Source: CAYPLH01 sp964411505 (GTDB taxonomy: Bacteria > Bacillota > Clostridia > CAYPLH01 > DUMO01). From it: 56,473 bases of DNA. The notes beneath the pieces are model-generated. The model was not told the DNA's origin, did no database searches, and worked only from the letters and a program-made list of their open reading frames with translations. The stretch is taken from NCBI GenBank assembly GCA_964411505.1, contig CAYPLH010000024.1, positions 1-56,473 of the forward strand, given 5' to 3'. The position numbers and the translations under genes were made by a program. Below are positions 8,158-15,579 of this stretch, piece by piece; the stretch's first letter is position 1; every line of letters starts with the position of its first letter.

Positions 8158-9966
8158 ATGAAAATATTGAAATTAGATAGCATTAACAAGAAAATAAGTT
8201 TTTTGGTGTCAATTATAATTACACTTTCTTTGTTGGGGATATCGTTATTTAATTATATGGTTTCAAATCGAGAATTAAATCGTTCTAATCATATTATCTT
8301 AGAAAACGCAATTGAATCCACTTTGTTTGAAATCAATAGAAACTATGATTTAACCTTGGAAGATAACAGGTTAATGACGGTAGAAGACGCTAAAGCATTA
8401 TCTTTAGAATCAATAAACTCATTAAGCTGGAATCCTTTAGATGGAACATCAGGTGCAACTTCTGAAACAATGGATGGTTTATCCGGAGCAACTAAGAACT
8501 CGGGTTTTAAGTATCACACATTAAACTTAGGTGAATCAGGTTACTTTTTCATAATAGATTCTCAGGGTGGAGTTTTATCACATCCCTTTTTAGAGGATAA
8601 TATTTTTGAGCTACAATCTAAAGATGGAAGATTTATTTTTCAAGAAATGATAGCAGCTGCAAAAGAAGGCGGTGGAGTGCTAAATTATGATTTGCCTGAT
8701 GGTACAAGCAGGATCCCCGGAAAACAAACTGTATATACAAGATATTTTCCACACTGGGATTGGATTATTACTGCCGTAATATATGACTCAGAACTGCAAC
8801 GTGGTTCTAGTATTATATTAAACTACAACATGATTTGCCTTGTATTAATATTATTTATTTCTCTATTAGTTACTGTCATGCTTACTATGAGAATAACAAA
8901 ACCTATTAAAGCGATATCGCACACTTTGCAAGAAGTTTCTGAAGGCAACCTGGCAGTGGGTAAAATCAATATTAAAGCAAAAGATGAAACAAAACTTTTG
9001 GGTGATTCAGTAAATACTCTAATTGACAAATTCCAATCTGTTGTTCATATGATGATGACCTCCAGTAATAATCTGAATCAATATTCTAACGAATTAAAGC
9101 AGTCAGCAGATACTGTATCAGTAGCAACTACAGAGGTGACGAAAGCTATTACTCAAATGTCTGAGGCAAGTGAGGAACAATTTGCACAGACTTCTAATAG
9201 TGTAAATAGAATAAATCAATTAGGTAAGGATATACAAGAAACTGCTCAGGCTAGTGCCGAAATCGAAAAAGTTGCGAAAAAAGCATTAGAATTAAAAGAA
9301 ACTGGCGACAATTCTGTGAATGAACTTAAAGATGCAAGTTATGAAAATAATCAAAATTCAAATGCAATAGAAGATGTTGTAAATGAAATTAACGATCACG
9401 CACTAGAAATAGACAGTATTGTTGACATTATTTCTGGTGTAGCAAAGCGGATTAATTTGTTGGCATTAAATGCTAATATTGTGGCTGCTGGTGCAGGAGA
9501 GCATGGGCGTGGATTTGCAGTGGTAGCAAATGAGATTCGCAAGCTTGCTAATGAAACAGCTATTTCAACCGAAGACATTAGGCAAAAGATCAATGAAACG
9601 CAGTCGAAGTCAAAATCTGCAGTAGATTTTGTTCTAAAGAACAAATCAGGCGTTAGTAAGATTAATCAAACAGTCATCCAAACTGAAACTGTATTTTCCC
9701 AAATGGCTACAGAACTAGAAATGTTGATAGAAGGCATCAATCAGATTGCTAGCTATAATTATGCAATAAATCATAAGAAAGATGATGTTCTAGAAATGCT
9801 AAGACAAGTTTCTTATATAGCTGAAGACAACTCTGCATCTATCCAAGAAATCTCTGCCACTGCTGAAGAGCAGTCAAGTATAGTATTGGAAATTACTGAC
9901 AATATATCCCATTTGAATGATATGGTAAGCGAACTAAACAGCATAATAAATAAGTTCAAAATCTAG
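8158..9966 (+). CDS. Methyl-accepting chemotaxis protein with extracytoplasmic Cache-type sensor
   Basis: A 602-residue membrane chemoreceptor. TM1 is at about 13-34 and TM2 at about 219-242; the loop between them is a single-Cache-like domain (GYFFIIDSQGGVLSHP, then HWDWIITAVI). HAMP follows at about 243-295 and a long coiled-coil signalling domain at about 310-602. The tip keeps GEHGRGFAVVANEIRKLA but has two unusual changes just before it: the usual Glu and Arg of the EAARAGE stretch are Val442 and Gly445. The sensor region carries two DGxSGAT motifs (residues 95-101 and 106-112), which resemble ApbE flavinylation sites. No che genes are nearby. The ligand is unknown. Confidence 0.9.
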   Translation: MKILKLDSINKKISFLVSIIITLSLLGISLFNYMVSNRELNRSNHIILENAIESTLFEINRNYDLTLEDNRLMTVEDAKALSLESINSLSWNPLDGTSGATSETMDGLSGATKNSGFKYHTLNLGESGYFFIIDSQGGVLSHPFLEDNIFELQSKDGRFIFQEMIAAAKEGGGVLNYDLPDGTSRIPGKQTVYTRYFPHWDWIITAVIYDSELQRGSSIILNYNMICLVLILFISLLVTVMLTMRITKPIKAISHTLQEVSEGNLAVGKINIKAKDETKLLGDSVNTLIDKFQSVVHMMMTSSNNLNQYSNELKQSADTVSVATTEVTKAITQMSEASEEQFAQTSNSVNRINQLGKDIQETAQASAEIEKVAKKALELKETGDNSVNELKDASYENNQNSNAIEDVVNEINDHALEIDSIVDIISGVAKRINLLALNANIVAAGAGEHGRGFAVVANEIRKLANETAISTEDIRQKINETQSKSKSAVDFVLKNKSGVSKINQTVIQTETVFSQMATELEMLIEGINQIASYNYAINHKKDDVLEMLRQVSYIAEDNSASIQEISATAEEQSSIVLEITDNISHLNDMVSELNSIINKFKI

Positions 9967-9986
9967 AGCCTAGAAATACTGCGTTC

Positions 9987-10424
9987 TTAGGAATTTGTTG
10001 GTAAGTGTTTTTTCAATACCTGTTCAAACGTAACATTATTTTTCTTTTTTCTCTTGGATGGTCCTGATATTCGTCCTCCCGAATTTCTGATCTTTTGATT
10101 AATATGCCGCTGAAGTAATAGTGTTTCAATATTTTTTGAATTATATATAATACCATTCTGATTCATAGCAAGTGCTTGTTTTGATAATACTAAAGCAGCC
10201 AAACCATAATCTTGAGTAATTACTAGATCACCCTTTTTTACATTGTTGGCTATTGCATAGTCTGCAGAGTCTCTTCCGTGGTCAACATAGATTACTTGTG
10301 CATAATCATCATTCAAAACGTGATTGATGCTAGCAAACATTAAGACAGGGATATTTTTTTTCCTAGCATTTTTAATTATTATATCTTTTACAGGGCAAGC
10401 ATCAGCATCAACAATTATTCTCAA
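9987..10424 (-). CDS. DUF188 (YaiI/YqxD) family protein
   Basis: A 145-residue cytoplasmic protein. It begins MRIIVDADACPVK, the family hallmark, and continues with YVDHGRDSADYAIAN and GDLVITQDYGLAALVL. The acidic residues in these motifs resemble the metal site of PIN/NYN nucleases, but the function is not established. The C-terminus is basic (SGPSKRKKKNN), as in other members. An AGGAGG-like site (GGAGG) precedes the ATG. It converges on the chemoreceptor gene with only 20 bases between the stop codons. Confidence 0.92.
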   Translation of the reverse strand: MRIIVDADACPVKDIIIKNARKKNIPVLMFASINHVLNDDYAQVIYVDHGRDSADYAIANNVKKGDLVITQDYGLAALVLSKQALAMNQNGIIYNSKNIETLLLQRHINQKIRNSGGRISGPSKRKKKNNVTFEQVLKKHLPTNS

Positions 10425-10501
10425 TTTGAGCCTCCTTAACTATATTTATATAACTTTAATTATACCATAGTGAACACTAATGTTTAACAGCTTATAAAAA
10501 T

Positions 10502-11473
10502 TTAATTGAATCGTTGCCTTTCTTTATCAGGCACAACTATATTAATAAACCTGATATAATATTTGTTAACGGGTAGAAATACAATTGCGCTTAGAGCATT
10601 GAAAATAGTATGTGCGTTAGCTACAAGGCGGGTTTTATCCTGCTTGAGAAAAATGGTTACATTTTTTACTAGGTTACCAAAGGGCTCAAACAGTATAATA
10701 ATGACGATAACTCCAATAACATTATAAAGAGTGTGTACCCAAGCGGTGCGCTGTCCTTGTGTTCCGCTCCCTATTGCGGCAACTAGAGAAGTGGCGCATG
10801 TACCTATATTATCTCCCAGAGTTAACGCAATTGCAGCATCAAAACTAATCAACCCTGCATTAAAAAGCACAATAGTTATGCCAACGGTAGCTGCACTGCT
10901 GTGTACCAGCATGGTGGCTACCATACCTATTATAAGGCATGTAAATGCATTATTTCCGTAATTTAAAAACATGTCATAAACAAACTGGCTTTCCCGGATA
11001 TATGGAACGCTTAAATTAAGAATATCAAGCCCAGTAAACATAAATCCAAAACCCACCAGTGCTTTTCCAATATTTCTAATACTGTACTTTCGAGCTGTAA
11101 TTCGGATAAACAAACCAATTATAAGAACAGGTAGTCCTATACTGGTTATTTTTATGGACATGAGCTGGGCTGTTATAGTGGTACCTATATTTGCTCCGTA
11201 TATTATCCCTGCAGCGTTTGAAAGATTAATCATACCAGAGTTTACTAGACCTACAGTTATTAGGGTTACTGCTGTACTACTTTGAACCAAGGCTGTAAGA
11301 AGAGTACCTGAGGTAAATGCCTTAATAAGACTTCCGGTATAGGCAGAGAGCACCTTTTTTAATGCAGCTGCATTAGCTTTTTCTAAGCCGCTGCTCAAAA
11401 ATTCCACACCAAAAATTAAACACGAGGTTCCGGTTATGACATTAAATATTATTATAAATACAGGGTTAATCAT
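10502..11473 (-). CDS. Na/Pi cotransporter family protein (NptA/YjbB-like)
   Basis: A 323-residue polytopic membrane protein, probably sodium-coupled phosphate transport or a related anion. The two inverted Na_Pi_cotrans repeats are visible: ALVQSSTAVTLITVGLV in the first and MLVHSSAATVGITIVLF in the second. The second has HSS where QSS is usual. Unlike many bacterial members it lacks the C-terminal PhoU-like domain, so it is the short form. Start is ATG with GGAGATAAAA upstream. A minus-oriented fragment of a related gene lies at 21322-21397. Confidence 0.88.
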   Translation of the reverse strand: MINPVFIIIFNVITGTSCLIFGVEFLSSGLEKANAAALKKVLSAYTGSLIKAFTSGTLLTALVQSSTAVTLITVGLVNSGMINLSNAAGIIYGANIGTTITAQLMSIKITSIGLPVLIIGLFIRITARKYSIRNIGKALVGFGFMFTGLDILNLSVPYIRESQFVYDMFLNYGNNAFTCLIIGMVATMLVHSSAATVGITIVLFNAGLISFDAAIALTLGDNIGTCATSLVAAIGSGTQGQRTAWVHTLYNVIGVIVIIILFEPFGNLVKNVTIFLKQDKTRLVANAHTIFNALSAIVFLPVNKYYIRFINIVVPDKERQRFN

Positions 11474-11896
11474 TTTTATCTCCCATCATGATTTTACGTC
11501 TAGTTTCATGTTCTAATTGCTGTTTGCCAAAGCCCCGCAGAAGGTGGCAAAATGCATAAAAGAACTTTGTTTACATTCGTTTTGACTTAATCTTGTGATG
11601 TATGACTTGTAAAATATGTGAAGTAATTTTCCACTAGCTTATTAAATAATAGTGAAAAGGTATACAAATTAGAACATAAAGTTCTAATAAAATTGCCCAT
11701 GCTTTTTTTAATATTGAATATTAAAGAATCAACTATCATAGTTATATTTCATGAAGTGTTTAATAAAAGTATTAAGGAAGACAAAAAAATATGTAAGTAA
11801 GGCTTTAGCACTATAATTATGACATGTAATTTGTGAGAAGCACCAATTTAATAAGTGTTTACAATTAGTTGGGCCGATCCATTTTCGTAACATTAA

Positions 11897-11927
11897 GTTT
11901 ACATAATTTATACAATGTAATGTAAAC
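11897..11927. promoter_or_regulatory. Inverted repeat upstream of sodC (candidate operator)
   Basis: GTTTACAT (11897-11904) and ATGTAAAC (11920-11927) form a perfect 8-bp inverted repeat about 70 bases before the sodC start. This could be a regulator site. The rest of the 520-base stretch 11474-11997 is very AT-rich, and I see no gene in it. Confidence 0.35.
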
Positions 11928-11997
11928 ACAATGTGAGGAGTGGAGAATTATTATGAATTATAGAATACTAAATTTTTTTAAAAGAGAGGATATTAGT

Positions 11998-12519
11998 ATG
12001 TATCAACCAGGAATTATAAATTCGAAAGTGGCTGTAGCCAATATAAAGGGGGGGCCTTTAAGACCTCAAATTACAGGTGTTGTATGGTTTAGAAGTGTGC
12101 CTGGCGGAACCGAGGTTACAGCTTTGATAGCAGGACTCCCGCCTTATCAGCCGGGGATAAACGGCAAGGCGCCAATAGGACCTCATGGATTCCATATCCA
12201 CCAGAATGGCAACTGCGAAGTAGGCAATCCTGCAGAGCCTTTTAAGGCTGCAGGAGAACACTGGAATCCACATAATCAACCACATGGCAACCATGCAGGC
12301 GACTTTCCCGTGCTATTTTCAAATAATGGTATTGCAAGAATGACTTTTTTTACAAACAAGTTTACTGTTGACGATTGCATAGGGAAAGCAGTAATAATTC
12401 ATGAAAGCCCAGATGATTACAGAACGCAACCGGCAGGTGATGCGGGTAAAAGGCTTGCATGTGGCGTAATTCAGCCAACAAACTATGGTGGGGCTGCAAG
12501 ATGCCCGTATTATTATTAA
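11998..12519 (+). CDS. sodC: Superoxide dismutase [Cu-Zn]
   Basis: Converts superoxide to peroxide and oxygen. The 173-residue protein has the copper/zinc region HGFHIHQNGNC, EHWNP, HGNHAGDFP, and the late HE and RLACGVI elements; the two Cys that form the conserved disulfide are both present. No signal peptide is visible, so a cytoplasmic or spore-associated location is possible. Two starts have ribosome sites: ATG 11953 (GGAG 7 bases upstream) and ATG 11998 (GAGG 8 bases upstream). I prefer 11998 because the homologues I recall begin with a short MY... N-terminus. Both remain possible. Confidence 0.88.
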   Translation: MYQPGIINSKVAVANIKGGPLRPQITGVVWFRSVPGGTEVTALIAGLPPYQPGINGKAPIGPHGFHIHQNGNCEVGNPAEPFKAAGEHWNPHNQPHGNHAGDFPVLFSNNGIARMTFFTNKFTVDDCIGKAVIIHESPDDYRTQPAGDAGKRLACGVIQPTNYGGAARCPYYY

Positions 12520-12616
12520 TATTGACTAAATTATAAATTAAATATAATAGTAGATGAATTGTTTAATATTCAATATATAGAGCCTTATTTATTTTGGCTA
12601 CTTGCAGCTGCCCATT

Positions 12617-12665
12617 AATGGTACTATACTTTAACTAGACAGGTTTGTAAAAATATAGTACCATT
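12617..12665 (+). terminator. 12-bp inverted repeat between sodC and asnS (terminator or attenuator)
   Basis: AATGGTACTATA (12617-12628) and TATAGTACCATT (12654-12665) pair perfectly, with a 25-base loop and TTAT after the stem. It ends 27 bases before the asnS start, and the asnS ribosome site follows at once. It could end the sodC transcript or attenuate asnS. No T-box sequence (GGTGGNACCGCG) is present. Confidence 0.45.
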
Positions 12666-12692
12666 TTATCTATATAAGGAGGGAGTTTTTTA

Positions 12693-14087
12693 ATGCCAAG
12701 GAAAAATATTAATGAAATCTACAGTGATTTTCATGACCATAAAGATAAAAACCTGCAAATAGCTGGTTGGATAAGGACTATAAGAAGTTCAAAGAATTTC
12801 GGCTTTATAGAAGTAAATGATGGGACGTATTTTGCTAATGTCCAGGTAGTCTTTGAAAAAGATATAATTGACAACTACAGTGAGATTGAGAAGCTTGCGG
12901 TAGGTTCATCTATTGTCGTGGAGGGCACTCTTGTGAAAACTCCTGACGCGAAGCAGCCTTTTGAAATAAAAGCAGAAAAAATTACAGTTGAAGGTTATTC
13001 TGCACCAGACTACCCACTGCAGAAGAAACGTCATACCTTTGAGTTTTTACGAAGCATAGCTCATTTAAGACCAAGGACAAATACTTTTTCAGCTGTTTTT
13101 AGAGTGAGATCTTTGGCAGCATATGCTATTCACAAGTTTTTTCAGGACCGCAATTTTGTCTATGTCCATACACCTATTATAACAGGTAGTGATGCTGAGG
13201 GTGCTGGAGAAATGTTCCAGGTTACAACCCTTGACATTAATAATCCGCCAAGGAATGACAAAGGTGAAATACGATTTTCAGAAGATTTCTTTAGTAGACC
13301 ATCAAATCTTACGGTAAGCGGACAACTGTCTGTTGAAGCTTATTGCATGGCGTTTAATAAGGTTTACACCTTTGGACCCACTTTTCGAGCTGAAAATTCA
13401 AATACTGCAAGACATGCTGCTGAGTTTTGGATGATTGAGCCGGAAATAGCTTTTGCCGACTTGAACGATGACATGGTTCTGGCTGAGGACATGTTAAAGT
13501 ATATAATAAATTATGTAAGAGATAATGCTCCTTGCGAAATGGAATTCTTCGGGAAATTTGTAGACAAGGATCTTGCAGCACGTCTTGATAACGTTGCTAG
13601 TTCAAGCTTTGAACGGATAACATATACAGAAGCAATTGAACTTTTGAAAAAAAGCGGAGAAAACTTCAGTTACCCGATAGAATGGGGAAAGGATCTGCAA
13701 ACGGAGCATGAAAGGTATATTACCGAAAAAGTTTTCAAGAAGCCTGTTTTCGTAATCAACTACCCAAAAGATATCAAAGCGTTTTATATGAGACTTAATG
13801 ATGACAATAAAACCGTTGCGGCAATGGATCTTCTCGTTCCGGGTGTAGGAGAGATAATTGGAGGAAGTCAGAGAGAAGAAAGGTATGAACTACTTGAAAA
13901 AAGGATTAATGAGCTTGGGCTTGATATAGATGAATACTGGTGGTACATGGATTTAAGAAAGTATGGAGGAACTAAGCATGCAGGCTTTGGCCTTGGATTT
14001 GAAAGGGCTATAATGTACATGACTGGAATGTCAAACATCAGAGATGTTATTTCATATCCAAGGACTACAGGCTCAATGGAGTTTTGA
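12693..14087 (+). CDS. asnS: Asparagine--tRNA ligase
   Basis: Charges tRNA-Asn with asparagine in the cytoplasm. The 464-residue length is normal. The N-terminal OB-fold anticodon-binding domain is at about 15-105 (IAGWIRTIRSSKNFGFIEVNDG). The class II catalytic core follows, with motif 2 in FRAENSNTARHAAEFWMIEPE and motif 3 in GFGLGFERAIMYMTG. SNIRDVISYPRT near the C-terminus is typical of AsnRS. AAGGAGGGAG precedes the ATG. It is transcribed alone after a 12-bp hairpin. An imperfectly explained 257-base gap follows, holding a 9-bp inverted repeat (14249-14257/14293-14301). Confidence 0.97.
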   Translation: MPRKNINEIYSDFHDHKDKNLQIAGWIRTIRSSKNFGFIEVNDGTYFANVQVVFEKDIIDNYSEIEKLAVGSSIVVEGTLVKTPDAKQPFEIKAEKITVEGYSAPDYPLQKKRHTFEFLRSIAHLRPRTNTFSAVFRVRSLAAYAIHKFFQDRNFVYVHTPIITGSDAEGAGEMFQVTTLDINNPPRNDKGEIRFSEDFFSRPSNLTVSGQLSVEAYCMAFNKVYTFGPTFRAENSNTARHAAEFWMIEPEIAFADLNDDMVLAEDMLKYIINYVRDNAPCEMEFFGKFVDKDLAARLDNVASSSFERITYTEAIELLKKSGENFSYPIEWGKDLQTEHERYITEKVFKKPVFVINYPKDIKAFYMRLNDDNKTVAAMDLLVPGVGEIIGGSQREERYELLEKRINELGLDIDEYWWYMDLRKYGGTKHAGFGLGFERAIMYMTGMSNIRDVISYPRTTGSMEF

Positions 14088-14344
14088 AATATAACAACAA
14101 CAAAATAATAACAGCGCCTAAAGAAATGGCTATAGTTCGTAAATATTAAATCTTTAATTTAGATAGTATTTAAAGTATAGTACATAGTATAAAGCAAATG
14201 TGAAAGCTTGTCGTTAAGAGCGAAAAGTATTTGTATGAGTTGGACAAAAAAGCATTGTCTGATTTTTACAAGGTACATTACATGCATTAAAGCAATGCTT
14301 TCTTTCACAGTATGCGAAAATATTATGTAAAGGAATGTTTACAC

Positions 14345-15472
14345 ATGAATTCAAAGCAAAGGTATAAACAGACTATACTATTTGGAAATCCCGATAAAGT
14401 ACCTTTATCTCCAGGAGAACCAAGAGAATCAACTCTTGCTATGTGGTATAAGCAGGGGTTGCCAGAGGGAAGTGATTATTTTGAAGTGCTCTGCGATTTA
14501 TTGGGATTAGACGAAAATCCCCGAACTATCCGAGGAAGACATAAGGTCTCTTTTAAAATGATTCCTGAATTTGAAGAGAAGGTTTTAGAACACAAAGATG
14601 GTCACTATCTGGTTCAGGACTGGATGGGTGCTATAACAGAAATTTCAGATGAATTTGATTATACATACATCCGTGAGGCAAAGGATTTTGTTACTAGAAA
14701 ATGGCACAAATTTCCGGTTGAGACAAGAGAAGATTGGGAAGAAATGAAAAAACGCTTCAGACCAGATTCGCCCGGAAGGTTTCCTAAAAATTTCAAGGAT
14801 AAATGCAGGGAGCTAAACAATTCTAATAAACTCATTAATGTTCATTTTAATGGACCTTTCTGGCAGCTTAGAGAATGGTGTGGTTTTGAAAATCTTTGTA
14901 TTCTAACCATTGAGGATCCTGCATTTGTACATGAAATGGCCTCCTTCTGGACAGACTTTGCTTCAAAAGTACTTGAAAAAATCTTTAAGGAGCTTAGGGT
15001 TGATGTAATGAGCCTCTCGGAAGACATGGCATATAAAGCTCACAGTATGATTTCACCTGCTATGACAAGAGAGTTTCTGGTACCGTCATACAAAAGGTGG
15101 GTATCCCAAGCTAAAGAGAATGGCTGTTCCATTATTGATATGGACTCGGATGGATTTATAGGTGAACTTATACCAATTTGGATTGAGGAAGAGATAAACT
15201 GCTGTCATCCAATTGAGGTAGCTGCAGGAAATGATATAGTTGAGTTCAGAAATACATTTGGCAAAAAGATGGCATACACCGGTGGCATAGATAAACGAGC
15301 TATTGCAGCAGGAGGACAAGTAATGCGGGATGAAGTCATGAGAGTAGTTCCTCCGCTTCTTAGAGATGGGGGGTTTATTCCTGGATGTGATCATGGTGTA
15401 CCCCCTGACATCTCATGGTCTTGCTATGTAGAATATGCAAAGCTTTTGGCACAGTTGTGCGGATGGCTATAA
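14345..15472 (+). CDS. Uroporphyrinogen decarboxylase-like (URO-D/MtaA superfamily) protein, paralogue 2
   Basis: A 375-residue relative of the protein at 5475. It has SLSEDMAYKAHSMISP where the first has VHEDMAGKTGPL, then DMDSDG, EINCCHPIEVAAGNDI, TGGIDKRAI and GCDHGVPPDI. The CCHP and GCDH residues give this copy Cys/His pairs that paralogue 1 lacks at CCHP (it has FPAEP); in MtaA-type enzymes His/Cys residues bind zinc. ATG 14345 is chosen over ATG 14312 because AAAGGA lies about 10 bases before it. It is followed by a GH2 gene, pointing to sugar catabolism. Activity unknown. Confidence 0.8.
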   Translation: MNSKQRYKQTILFGNPDKVPLSPGEPRESTLAMWYKQGLPEGSDYFEVLCDLLGLDENPRTIRGRHKVSFKMIPEFEEKVLEHKDGHYLVQDWMGAITEISDEFDYTYIREAKDFVTRKWHKFPVETREDWEEMKKRFRPDSPGRFPKNFKDKCRELNNSNKLINVHFNGPFWQLREWCGFENLCILTIEDPAFVHEMASFWTDFASKVLEKIFKELRVDVMSLSEDMAYKAHSMISPAMTREFLVPSYKRWVSQAKENGCSIIDMDSDGFIGELIPIWIEEEINCCHPIEVAAGNDIVEFRNTFGKKMAYTGGIDKRAIAAGGQVMRDEVMRVVPPLLRDGGFIPGCDHGVPPDISWSCYVEYAKLLAQLCGWL

Positions 15473-15579
15473 GCATTAGGGGAGCTGTGCGCCGGAGGGA
15501 TGCAGTGCCAAGCAGCACTTGCTTTCCTGATGCACCTTTGTTCTCCTGACACATAATTTTGAACAATGGGGTTGATATT

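Noticed and set aside
8440..8493. A true FMN_bind domain in the chemoreceptor
   Set aside because: Only the short DGxSGAT motifs fit; the surrounding sequence reads as a Cache-type sensor, so I report the motif and not the domain.
11729..11929. A 66-codon minus-strand frame upstream of sodC
   Set aside because: No ribosome site, no family features, and it overlaps the candidate sodC control region.
12520..12692. T-box riboswitch upstream of asnS
   Set aside because: The conserved T-box bulge sequence and specifier stem are not present; only one inverted repeat is seen.
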